In this document: piece after piece, positions 16,814 to 24,882 of the stretch
How positions within the stretch are numbered: the first letter of the stretch is position 1
Layout of the letters: the number at the start of each line of letters is the position of its first letter
Assembly: GCA_023406985.1 (NCBI GenBank)
Contig: JAEXTK010000197.1
Location: forward strand, 1-48,679
Origin: Spirochaetota bacterium
GTDB lineage: Bacteria > Spirochaetota > Spirochaetia > Treponematales > Breznakiellaceae
Length of the DNA: 48,679 nt
Direction: 5' to 3'
Translations under genes and position numbers: made by a program
The notes under the pieces: model-generated
What the model was told of the DNA's origin: nothing
What the model saw: only the letters and a program-made list of their open reading frames with translations
Databases searched by the model: none

Positions 16814-17641
16814 ATGGGCGACGCGTGGATCCATGAGGACATCGATGTAGGGGGAGTCAGGCTCCACTACCATCGGACGGGGCTTGGAGGGAAGCGTCCC
16901 ATAGTGCTGACGCACGGCTTCACGGACGATGGGCTCTGCTGGATTCCGGTAGCCCGCGCGCTCCAGGGCGAATACGACGTGATCATGCCCGATATGCGCG
17001 GCCACGGGCGTTCGGCGCGGGTGAAGCCGGGAGAGCGGGTGGACATGGGCGCCGACCTCGCCGGTCTCGTACGCGCGCTCGGCCTCAAGGACCCCATCCT
17101 TTGCGGGCATTCGATGGGCGCGATGACGACCTTTCAAGCGGCTGCGCGCTTCCCCGGGATCGCGAGCGCCGTGATCCTTGAGGATCCGCCCTGGTGGATG
17201 GAGCCCTGGCCGGTCGGGAGCCCCCGGATATTCGACAATCCCTTCGTCGACTGGGCCAGGAGCCTCTCCGCCCTAAGCCTGGAATCCTTGACCGAGAGTT
17301 GCGCGAAGGACCATCCCGCTTGGCCCCAGGACCTCGTCAGAGCCATGTGCGAATCCAAGAAGGCGATGGACCCGAACATCGTGGACGCCATGGCTCCCCG
17401 CATGAACGCGGCGGAGGGGCATTGGACCACGCTCCTCGGAACCCTCGCCTGCCCGACGCTCGTAATCCGGGCCGACTCCGCCCTCGGCGGCATCGTTACG
17501 CCCGAGGTGGCCGAGAAGATACGCGAGCTCAATCCCCGCGTGCGGGTCGTCAAGATCGAAGGCGTCGGGCACCTCGTCCGCTTCGATGCCTTCGAGGCTT
17601 TCATGAAGACCCTGAGGGCGTTCCTGGACGGGCTCGATTAG
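16814..17641 (+). CDS. Alpha/beta-hydrolase fold protein
   Basis: 275 residues from ATG 16814, chosen because a G-run (16802-16809) lies just upstream; in-frame ATGs at 16766, 16778 and 16790 lack one. The oxyanion motif THGF is followed by the nucleophile elbow GHSMGA (Ser100), acid Asp221 (RADS) and His253 (GVGHLVRF). This is a complete catalytic triad. The cap domain is short. Sequence is nearest to general hydrolases of the epoxide-hydrolase/esterase branch. Substrate unknown; no signal peptide, so cytoplasmic. The SGNH esterase follows 144 bases later. Confidence 0.9.
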   Translation: MGDAWIHEDIDVGGVRLHYHRTGLGGKRPIVLTHGFTDDGLCWIPVARALQGEYDVIMPDMRGHGRSARVKPGERVDMGADLAGLVRALGLKDPILCGHSMGAMTTFQAAARFPGIASAVILEDPPWWMEPWPVGSPRIFDNPFVDWARSLSALSLESLTESCAKDHPAWPQDLVRAMCESKKAMDPNIVDAMAPRMNAAEGHWTTLLGTLACPTLVIRADSALGGIVTPEVAEKIRELNPRVRVVKIEGVGHLVRFDAFEAFMKTLRAFLDGLD

Positions 17642-17785
17642 GATCGAAGCCCCCGCCGGGACGGGCACGAACCAGTCCTCGTAGGGGGGAGGGAGCTGAA
17701 TGCGACGAATACGAATCCCGGGTCGTTCCGCATGGACAAAGGGTCCCGCGCCGGGATATTATCGCCTCCACTTTGGACACGCGAT

Positions 17786-18478
17786 ATGAGAAAGGGTAAG
17801 AAACTCTCGCCCGCGCTGGTAGCGGTCCAAAGGACCGACGAGCACGCGGTAGAACGCCACGCGGCGTGCCTCTCGCGGCTGCGCGAAGGTCCGATCGAGC
17901 TCCTCTTTCTGGGAGATTCGATCACGCGGCGCCTGTCGGACGTGGGCGACCTTTGGAAAAGGTACTTCGGCGCGTACGCGGCGGCGAACTTCGGGGTCGG
18001 CTCGGACGAGACGGGGCATCTGCTCTGGCGGATCCGGAACGGCGAGCTCGAGGGCATCGACCCCAAGCTCATCGTCCTCCTCATCGGCACGAACAACGCG
18101 CCGCGCGACCGGGGCAGGGACATCGCCGAAGCCACCGAACGGATACTCCGCGTGATCAGGCGCAAGTGTCCGGCTTCGCGCATCCTGCTCCTCGCGCTCC
18201 TTCCGCGCGGCCCGAGCCGCGGCGAGGGGGAATGGAGTCCCGCCGACGCCAAGACCGCCCGCGCGATCCGCCGGGCCAACCGCATCCTCGCCCGCCGCGT
18301 CTCCGAGCGGCGCATCGGCATCTCGAACCTCTGCTACGTCGACCTCGGATCCCTCTTCCTGGACGGCCGCGGCAGGACGAGAAGCGACCTCATGCCGGAC
18401 CGCTTGCACCCCGGCAGGGACGGCTTCGAGCTGCTGGCGCCCGTGTTGGCCGACCTGGTGAGAGACCTGATTTCCTGA
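17786..18478 (+). CDS. SGNH/GDSL-family esterase
   Basis: 230 residues from ATG 17786; a longer frame from 17732 is possible but adds sequence unlike the family. Block I FLGDSITRR carries Ser45, block II is NFGVGSDET, block III is LIGTNN, and block V DRLHPGRDG supplies Asp205 and His208. It resembles PAF-acetylhydrolase-like SGNH esterases. These often deacetylate carbohydrates, which would suit the xylan-use genes immediately downstream; an acetylxylan esterase role is possible. No signal peptide is visible, so the substrate would be taken up first. Confidence 0.88.
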   Translation: MRKGKKLSPALVAVQRTDEHAVERHAACLSRLREGPIELLFLGDSITRRLSDVGDLWKRYFGAYAAANFGVGSDETGHLLWRIRNGELEGIDPKLIVLLIGTNNAPRDRGRDIAEATERILRVIRRKCPASRILLLALLPRGPSRGEGEWSPADAKTARAIRRANRILARRVSERRIGISNLCYVDLGSLFLDGRGRTRSDLMPDRLHPGRDGFELLAPVLADLVRDLIS

Positions 18479-18593
18479 TTTCCCCGAACTCGGGCGAACT
18501 TCTCGTTCCGTCATAGGACTTTTGACCTATGGCTCCGCAGCCTAAGCGGCCGTATCCTGGAGGCGGTTCGAACACCCGAGGAGGACGCCGAGG

Positions 18594-19535
18594 ATGGGAA
18601 ACGGAAGGACGAACGTCACGAACCGTAGGAGGCGGGGACTGACCTACCGACTTAGGCGCGATGCCTTCCTGTACGCCCTCCTGGTCCTGCCCATCATCTA
18701 CTTCGTGACCTTCAAATACATCCCCATGTACGGGGTCACCATCGCCTTCAAGGAATTCAACATCTTCAAGGGCGTCTGGGGCAGCCCCTGGATCGGCCTC
18801 GACGCCTTCCGCGAGATCTTCGCCATGAAGGAGTTCTACCGCGCGGTCAGGAACACGCTCATCTTGAACGGGCTGGACCTCCTGATCGGTTTCCCCATGC
18901 CCATCCTCCTGGCCCTGCTCCTGAACGAGCTCACCGCGCATAACTTCAAGCGGTTGTCCCAGACGATCCTCTACATCCCCCACTTCCTCTCGTGGGTGAT
19001 CATCGCGGGCATCACGCTGCAGGTTTTCGCGCCGACCAACGGCATCATCAACAACCTGCTCCGCGCGGCGGGAGGGGAGCCCATCCCCTTCCTTACCTCC
19101 CCGTGGCACTGGATAGCCACCTACGTGGGGATCGGCATCTGGCAGAACCTCGGTTGGGGATCGATCATCTACCTCGCCGCGATCACCGGCATCAATCCGG
19201 AACTCTACGAGGCGGCCAAGGTCGACGGGGCCGGTAGGTTCCGCCGCATCTGGTACGTGACCCTGCCGGGCATCAAATCCACCATCATCATCCTCTTGAT
19301 CCTGGCGGTCGGGCGGATCGCGATCATCGGCTTCGACCGGCCCTTCCTCATCGGCAACCAGATGGTCTTCGACTACTACGACGTCATCTCGACCTTCGTG
19401 TACCGGGTCGGTTTGCAATCCCAACGTTACACCATCGCGACCGCCGTCGGGCTCTTCCAGTCCGTCATCGGCCTCGTCTTCCTCTTCGCGACGAACGCCA
19501 TCGCGAAGAAGGCCGGCGAGAGCGGGATCTGGTGA
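18594..19535 (+). CDS. lplB: ABC sugar transporter permease, LplB type
   Basis: 313 residues, six membrane segments. The cytoplasmic EAA loop reads NPELYEAAKVDGAGRFRRIW, the docking site for the ATPase. It opens a three-gene operon with the YtcP-type permease (10 bases on) and the solute-binding protein. The start has a GAGGAGG site upstream. LplB/YtcP/LplA importers in xylan degraders take up aldouronates, that is methylglucuronoxylo-oligosaccharides. The GH67 gene next door supports that substrate. As usual for this group no ATPase gene is nearby; a shared MsmK/UgpC-type ATPase is expected elsewhere. Confidence 0.92.
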   Translation: MGNGRTNVTNRRRRGLTYRLRRDAFLYALLVLPIIYFVTFKYIPMYGVTIAFKEFNIFKGVWGSPWIGLDAFREIFAMKEFYRAVRNTLILNGLDLLIGFPMPILLALLLNELTAHNFKRLSQTILYIPHFLSWVIIAGITLQVFAPTNGIINNLLRAAGGEPIPFLTSPWHWIATYVGIGIWQNLGWGSIIYLAAITGINPELYEAAKVDGAGRFRRIWYVTLPGIKSTIIILLILAVGRIAIIGFDRPFLIGNQMVFDYYDVISTFVYRVGLQSQRYTIATAVGLFQSVIGLVFLFATNAIAKKAGESGIW

Positions 19536-19545
19536 GGAGGCCTGA

Positions 19546-20424
19546 GTGATCCGGGGAAGCCGCGGCCGAGAGCGTCTCGCGCAAGCCTTGTTCGTAACCG
19601 TCACGACGCTGCTCGTGGTCGTCTGCGTACTGCCGATCATCAACGTGGCCGCCGTCTCCTTGAGTTCGAACTCCGCCATCCTGGCCTCCAAGGTCACCTT
19701 CTGGCCGGTCGAGTTCAGCCTCCAGTCCTACCTCGCGCTCTTCGGCGACAAGTCGATGGTGCGTTCCCTCATCTTCACCGCGGGCCTCACGGCCCTTTCC
19801 GCTGCGGTCTCCATGACGCTGTCGGTGTTCGCGGCCTACGCGCTCACGAAGAAGCGGCTCCTCGGCAGGGATTTCTTCCTCTTCCTCATCGTGATCACCA
19901 TGTATTTCTCCGGCGGGCTCATCCCCGACTACCTGCTCGTGCGGGATCTCAAGCTCCTCAACACGATCTGGTGCCTCGTGCTCCCCGGCGCCGTGAGCGC
20001 GTACAACCTCATCATCCTCAAGACCTTCTTCGCGGAACTGCCGGAAAGCTACGAGGAGTCGGCCATCCTGGAAGGGGCCAACGACGTGACCATCCTCTTC
20101 AAGATCGTCCTGCCCCTCTCCGGCCCCGTGCTCGCGACGATAGGGCTCATGTACGCGGTCGGCCGTTGGAACGCCTTCATGGACGCCCTCTTCTACATCA
20201 CGAAGAGCGCCCTCTACCCGATCCAGCTCAAGCTGTACCAGATCATCGTGAACAGCACCTCGCTGGACATCCTTTCGCAGGAAGGCATCGCGGCATCGAT
20301 CATACCGCCGGAGAGCATCAAGGCCGCCTGCGTGATGTTCGCGACCGTCCCCATCCTGATGGTCTACCCCTGGCTACAGAAGTACTTCATCAAGGGAGTC
20401 ATGATCGGAGGCATCAAGGGCTAG
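19546..20424 (+). CDS. ytcP: ABC sugar transporter permease, YtcP type
   Basis: 292 residues from GTG 19546, with GAGGAGG at 19534-19540. It has an N-terminal membrane anchor and five more membrane segments. The EAA-loop equivalent is ESYEESAILEGANDVTI. It ends KYFIKGVMIGGIKG, the usual tail of YtcP-like permeases. It forms the membrane channel with the preceding LplB-type subunit. The gap to that gene is ten bases, so they are co-transcribed. Confidence 0.92.
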   Translation: MIRGSRGRERLAQALFVTVTTLLVVVCVLPIINVAAVSLSSNSAILASKVTFWPVEFSLQSYLALFGDKSMVRSLIFTAGLTALSAAVSMTLSVFAAYALTKKRLLGRDFFLFLIVITMYFSGGLIPDYLLVRDLKLLNTIWCLVLPGAVSAYNLIILKTFFAELPESYEESAILEGANDVTILFKIVLPLSGPVLATIGLMYAVGRWNAFMDALFYITKSALYPIQLKLYQIIVNSTSLDILSQEGIAASIIPPESIKAACVMFATVPILMVYPWLQKYFIKGVMIGGIKG

Positions 20425-20487
20425 AACGGACCGGACCGCAGTGCGGCGCCGGCCGTGGATACGCAAATGACCAAGAGGAGGTCGAGA

Positions 20488-22032
20488 ATGGCGTTGAGGA
20501 AGATAGCGATCGCGCTGGCGATCGCGATCCTAGGGACAGGCGCCGCGACGGCGCAGAACAAGGTGTCCGTGGAGGCGTTCGACCGGGCGCTGCCCGGTTT
20601 CACCGCGGACGACAACTACCAGACGAAGCTTATACAGGCCCAGGCGAAGAAGGACGCCAAGCTGACCGTCACCTTCGTCACGGTCCCCCGCACCCAAGAG
20701 GTGGATAAGCTCAACATCCTCATGGCCTCGGGCGAAGCCCCCGACATCTCCTTCACGTACGCCGAGAACGTGATCACGAAGTACATCAAGGACGGCGGAC
20801 TCGTCGAGCTCGGCCCGCTCCTGGACAAGTACGGCCCCAACATCAAGAAATACGCGGGTCCCGATCTCCTCGCGTACGGCCAGTGGGGCGGCAAGCAATG
20901 GGCGGTCCCGGCCAAGCGCGTCATGACCGCCGCCTTCGCGGCTTTCATCCGCAAGGACTGGCTGGACAAGCTCGGCATGCCGATGCCGAAGACCACCGAC
21001 GAGTTCTACAAGACGATGGTCGCCTTCAAGCAGAAGGACCCGGGGAACACGGGCGGAAAGGTCATCCCCTTCGCCATGTGGCTGGACGAGAAGAACATCG
21101 ATTGGTACGCCCACATGCTCCTGGAGTCCTTCAAGAAGCCCATCTCCGAGGAAGACCGCTACTGCCTCAACTACGAGCGCTGGGTCATCCCCGGCTACAA
21201 GGACGGCATGCGCTTCCTCAACAAGCTGTACAACGAGGGTCTCATGTCCCCCGATTTCGCCTTGGACAGGGACGGCAAGCAGTACGAGCGCGACGTCGTG
21301 CAGGGCAAGGTCGGCGCCTTCATCAACAACTACGACAACCCGTACCGGCAATCCCCCGGGTGGCAGGCCGAGCTCTCCAAGAACGTTCCGGGCGGCCTCT
21401 TCGTCCCCTTCGATCCCTTCGTGAACGCCCAGGGCAAGCACGTCAAGATGAAGTACAACCCGAACGGGCTGTTCCTGGTCGTGCCCATCTTCAACCAGAA
21501 AAACGCCGTGAACGCGATCAAGTACCTGGACTGGATGGCTTCCAAGCCGGAGCTCATCAAGCAGCTCCAGAACGGCGAGAAGGGAGTCCAGTACCTGGAG
21601 GAGAAGGACGGCATCCCGATGAGCCGCATCCCCTTCGACAAGCTTCCGGACGACAAGAAGTTCCAGTGGGCGGACTACTCCATCATCGTGAACGGCTACG
21701 ACTTCGGCTCGGAAGAGAAGAACATCCAGGCCGCGTCCTTCGGCTACGCGCCCTACGAGGACTACTACAAGCAGGCCTACAAGATCGCGATGACCGACGC
21801 GCAGTTCATCCCCCGCTTCGACGTGATCATAGAGAACGAGGCGAAGTACCGGCCTACCCTCAACCAGAAGGGCGCGGACATCTTCGTGAAGACGATCGTC
21901 TGCAAACCGGCCGAGTTCGATTCTCTCTATGACTCCATGGTCAAGGAGTATATGGACATGGGCGGCCAGAAGATCGTGGACGAAAAGAGGATCGCCTACA
22001 AGGCGATGGTCGCCGCGAACGGTAAGAAGTAA
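20488..22032 (+). CDS. Extracellular solute-binding protein, LplA-like (oligosaccharide/aldouronate)
   Basis: 514 residues. ATG 20488 was chosen because GGAGG (20477-20481) lies six bases upstream and the product then begins with a clean signal peptide (ALRKIAIALAIAILGTGAATA, cleavage before QN). There is no lipobox cysteine, so it is a soluble periplasmic protein, which fits a diderm cell. The body has the family-1 binding-protein plan of LplA proteins (APDISFTYAENVITKYIKDG, GLFLVVPIFNQKNAVNAIKY). It delivers substrate to the two permeases upstream. The inferred ligand is an aldouronate because of the GH67 neighbour. Confidence 0.9.
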   Translation: MALRKIAIALAIAILGTGAATAQNKVSVEAFDRALPGFTADDNYQTKLIQAQAKKDAKLTVTFVTVPRTQEVDKLNILMASGEAPDISFTYAENVITKYIKDGGLVELGPLLDKYGPNIKKYAGPDLLAYGQWGGKQWAVPAKRVMTAAFAAFIRKDWLDKLGMPMPKTTDEFYKTMVAFKQKDPGNTGGKVIPFAMWLDEKNIDWYAHMLLESFKKPISEEDRYCLNYERWVIPGYKDGMRFLNKLYNEGLMSPDFALDRDGKQYERDVVQGKVGAFINNYDNPYRQSPGWQAELSKNVPGGLFVPFDPFVNAQGKHVKMKYNPNGLFLVVPIFNQKNAVNAIKYLDWMASKPELIKQLQNGEKGVQYLEEKDGIPMSRIPFDKLPDDKKFQWADYSIIVNGYDFGSEEKNIQAASFGYAPYEDYYKQAYKIAMTDAQFIPRFDVIIENEAKYRPTLNQKGADIFVKTIVCKPAEFDSLYDSMVKEYMDMGGQKIVDEKRIAYKAMVAANGKK

Positions 22033-22042
22033 AAGCGCACGA

Positions 22043-22070
22043 GGACCGGAGGGGCGCCCCTCTCCGGTCC
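22043..22070. terminator. Bidirectional hairpin between convergent genes
   Basis: GGACCGGA (22043-22050) pairs with TCCGGTCC (22063-22070), with GGGGC/GCCCC stacked inside and a two-base bulge. A second small stem CGTCA-TTCT-TGACG follows. It lies between the rightward binding-protein gene and the leftward GH67 gene and can end both transcripts. Confidence 0.65.
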
Positions 22071-22090
22071 CGTCATTCTTGACGGAAGGA

Positions 22091-24262
22091 TCAGCGGATT
22101 CGACCGAGGCCGGGGACGTAGCGGCTCACGACGGATCGATACCGCTCAAGGTCGTACTCCGGCTTTTCCACGCCCGCGGGAAACGGGCGCAGGGAGAACG
22201 TCGCGAAGTAGGATAGGCAGGCGTCCTTCCACCAGACCGCCTCTTTTTCCTGTACCCCGAGGAGCGCGGCGACGCGGGAGAATCGGAACGGATCGATCCG
22301 GCCCTCGAGGCTCCGCCACGTTTTCCGCATCGCGCGTACGGCCTCCACGCCGCGCTGGTAGCGCAGACAGAGTTCGTCCCAGAGCGTCCGCCCGCTCCCG
22401 AGAAGGTGGTCCCAGCCCACATGGTGGAAATAGAGGAGGAACTCCTCGGGACAGGCGGCGCGCTCGCCGTAGACCGCGGCGAGCGGAGGCGCGTATTGGC
22501 TTACGGCGTCGCTCCCGGTAGCCGAACGGTCAAAGCCGAGGCCTTCTCCATCGGCGCGGTGGAAATAGACCGACGTCCAATCGGGCCGCCCGCCTTCTAC
22601 CCATGGCCCCGGCCCGTAGTGATGGTCGCGGGCCATGATGTGGATGAGGCCGAGGGGCGTCATGTAGTCCACCACCGCTTCGCGCGAGGCGGCCATCATG
22701 CCGACGATCGCCTCCGTATCGGTTTCCCCGGTCGTGAAGGTGAGGGCCGTCCACTCCCGCGCGATATCTTGCGAGTCGCTCCCGTCGTCCCAGGCGAGGC
22801 GGCCGAACGCGAACCAGTTGGCCGCGGCGAAGGGGTGGCCGCACCAGTCGCGGTCGTCCCCGACGTTCGCTACGGCGGCTATCGCCCCGCTCTTGCGGGA
22901 ACGGCCATCGATCGCGGCGGCGACCGTCGGCCCCTGCCCGTCCTGCCGCGTATCGGTCCGCAAGGTTTCCTCGAACAGGGGGCCGAGGTACGCCAGGTGC
23001 GTGGAGCAACCCAGGTATTCCTGGGTAGCCTGAACTTCCAGCGCGAGGGCCGTCTTGCGCATCGCGCCGAAAAGCGGATGGATGGGCTCGCGCGGCTGGA
23101 AATCGATGGGGCCGTTCTTCACCTGCACGATCACGTTGTCGTCGAAGGCGCCGTCCAGCGGCATGAACTCTTCGTAGGCCTGTTTCGCGCGGTCCTCGCT
23201 CACCTCGGCGCCGTACACGAAGGCCCGCCAGAGGACGATGCCGCCGTAGGGCGCGACTGCCCCGGCCAAAAGGTTCGCGCCGTCCGCGTGGGTGCGGCCG
23301 TAATCCTGGGGCCCGGGTTGGCCCTCGGAATTCGCCTTCACGAGGAAACCGCCGAAATCGGGTATCCGCTCGTAGATCCGCTCGCACCGCTCCTTCCACC
23401 AAGCGGCGACGGCCGGGGATAGGGGATCGGCGTCGGCGAGAGCGCCGAGCTCCACGGGAGCGCTGAACCGCGCGGTGAGGAAGACGCGGATGGCGTAGGG
23501 TCGGAGCTGGTCCGCTATCGCCGCCACCTTGTCCAGGTAATCCTCGCGGAGCACGAGGGCGTCGGCGTTCACGTTGACCGGGCACACCGCGTTGATGCCG
23601 ACCGAGGCGTTCGCCCGGCCGAAGTCCGCGATGCGCGGCGAGACGAGGTCGGGGAGCCGGTGCCAGTCCCAGATCGAAAAACCCGCGTAGCCGCGTTCCA
23701 CGGTACGGTCCAGGTTGTCCCACATGTCCAGCATGCGGAGCGGAATCGATGGGGAGGAGACGAGCTCGAAATCTTCGATCGGGCGATGGGCCTGCATGAA
23801 CGCGAGGAGCCGGAAAACGCCGTAGAGAAGCCCCGCTTCGCTCTTGGCCGCGAGGATCAGCGGGCGCTGCCCTCCCCTGGCCGCGGCGCCCCGCCTTCCG
23901 ATGATGAAACCCTCGTCGCCGACGCGGTCGGCCTCGTCCGCTGGGATACCGACGTCGGCCAGGGCCGGCGATCCGAGGGTACCGACGATGAGGCTCGCCC
24001 CTGCGCCGTTCCCGCCATCCCGTGCTTCGAATCGAAAGGCCTCCTCGCCGAGGAGGCCCTCGAGGCCCCGCTCGAGCTCCTCTCGGGCCGCGGCAGAGAC
24101 CTCCCCATCGGCCGGGAAACGTATCGCGGAGACGAGGCCGAGATACGAAGAACGGAGCGGCTCCGCCACCCGTTCATACCTGAGCCAGAGCCGGTACCCG
24201 TCTTCCCGCTCCGCAGCCTCGCGATATGAGCGTTTCATGAGGATGATATTCTCATCCGCCAT
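22091..24262 (-). CDS. aguA: Alpha-glucuronidase, glycoside hydrolase family 67
   Basis: 723 residues if started at ATG 24262, next to a GGGGGAG; an upstream in-frame ATG at 24328 adds a non-conserved stretch. Family-67 signatures are strong: WDNLDRTVERGYAGFSIWDW, GINAVCPVNVNA, VKANSEGQPGPQDYGRTHA (region of the acid catalyst), VKNGPIDFQPREP and ATQEYLG. It removes (4-O-methyl)glucuronic acid from the non-reducing end of xylo-oligosaccharides. There is no signal peptide, so it acts in the cytoplasm on imported aldouronates. It is convergent with the importer operon, whose predicted cargo is its substrate. Confidence 0.95.
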   Translation of the reverse strand: MADENIILMKRSYREAAEREDGYRLWLRYERVAEPLRSSYLGLVSAIRFPADGEVSAAAREELERGLEGLLGEEAFRFEARDGGNGAGASLIVGTLGSPALADVGIPADEADRVGDEGFIIGRRGAAARGGQRPLILAAKSEAGLLYGVFRLLAFMQAHRPIEDFELVSSPSIPLRMLDMWDNLDRTVERGYAGFSIWDWHRLPDLVSPRIADFGRANASVGINAVCPVNVNADALVLREDYLDKVAAIADQLRPYAIRVFLTARFSAPVELGALADADPLSPAVAAWWKERCERIYERIPDFGGFLVKANSEGQPGPQDYGRTHADGANLLAGAVAPYGGIVLWRAFVYGAEVSEDRAKQAYEEFMPLDGAFDDNVIVQVKNGPIDFQPREPIHPLFGAMRKTALALEVQATQEYLGCSTHLAYLGPLFEETLRTDTRQDGQGPTVAAAIDGRSRKSGAIAAVANVGDDRDWCGHPFAAANWFAFGRLAWDDGSDSQDIAREWTALTFTTGETDTEAIVGMMAASREAVVDYMTPLGLIHIMARDHHYGPGPWVEGGRPDWTSVYFHRADGEGLGFDRSATGSDAVSQYAPPLAAVYGERAACPEEFLLYFHHVGWDHLLGSGRTLWDELCLRYQRGVEAVRAMRKTWRSLEGRIDPFRFSRVAALLGVQEKEAVWWKDACLSYFATFSLRPFPAGVEKPEYDLERYRSVVSRYVPGLGRIR

Positions 24263-24321
24263 CTCCCCCGTCAAGCGCGCGGTCCCTCTGCCCCCATGGG
24301 GGTACGCGTTTGGTCCCCCGC

Positions 24322-24350
24322 TTGACATGGCGTACGTAATAACGTACGTT
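24322..24350 (+). promoter_or_regulatory. Promoter and operator of the YefM-YoeB module
   Basis: TTGACA (24322-24327), a 17-base spacer and TACGTT (24345-24350) form a promoter. The inverted repeat GTACGT-AATA-ACGTAC (24332-24347) fills the spacer and touches the -10 box. AACGTACGTT (24341-24350) is itself a perfect palindrome. YefM-type antitoxins repress their own operons through short palindromes (TGTACA core in E. coli), so autorepression is likely here. Confidence 0.65.
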
Positions 24351-24367
24351 TATTGAGGGAGGCAGCT

Positions 24368-24610
24368 ATGCCCACGTTATCCGCGAGCGACGCGAGAGCG
24401 AACCTCTATCGCCTCATCGATGAAACCAACGAAGCGCATGAGCCGGTGACCATATCGGGCAAACGGGGGAACGCCGTCCTGGTCGCCGAGGACGATTGGC
24501 GCGCCATCCAGGAAACCCTTTATTTGGTATCCATTCCGGGGATGCGGGAGTCGATCCGGGAGGGCATGAAGGAGCCGCTTTCCAAGAGCGCCCAGAAGCT
24601 TGATTGGTGA
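24368..24610 (+). CDS. yefM: Type II antitoxin, Phd/YefM family
   Basis: 80 residues from ATG 24368; GAGGGAGG (24355-24362) is the ribosome site, which rules out the upstream in-frame start. The Phd/YefM N-terminus reads TLSASDARANLYRLIDET, then HEPVTISGKRGNAVLVAEDD. The C-terminus MRESIREGMKEPL is the toxin-binding tail. The stop overlaps the toxin start (TGATG). It should neutralise YoeB and repress the promoter together with it. Confidence 0.92.
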   Translation: MPTLSASDARANLYRLIDETNEAHEPVTISGKRGNAVLVAEDDWRAIQETLYLVSIPGMRESIREGMKEPLSKSAQKLDW

Positions 24611-24870
24611 TGTGGCAGGTCATTTATGCGCGCCAGGCCGTGAAGGACGCCAAGAAGATTGAGGCTTCCGGTCTTAAGGAGAAGGCTAAAGCCCTCATCG
24701 CCATCCTGGCCGAGGACCCCTTCAGGAATCCGCCGCCTTTTGAGAAGCTCGTGGGGGACCTCGCCGGCGCCTCTTCGCGGCGCATCAACATCCAGCATCG
24801 GCTGGTGTACCAAGTATTCGAGTCCGAAAAAATCGTACGCGTATTGAGGATGTGGACGCATTATGAATAG
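24610..24870 (+). CDS. yoeB: Type II toxin YoeB/Txe family mRNA interferase
   Basis: 86 residues from ATG 24610, coupled to yefM. YoeB features are SRRINIQHRLVYQV and the C-terminal MWTHYE, which carries the catalytic His and Tyr. YoeB is a RelE-fold nuclease that cuts mRNA at the ribosome. The full set of end residues suggests an active toxin. It is convergent with the GH51 gene, 12 bases apart. Confidence 0.92.
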   Translation: MWQVIYARQAVKDAKKIEASGLKEKAKALIAILAEDPFRNPPPFEKLVGDLAGASSRRINIQHRLVYQVFESEKIVRVLRMWTHYE

Positions 24871-24882
24871 CGGCATCTCCTC

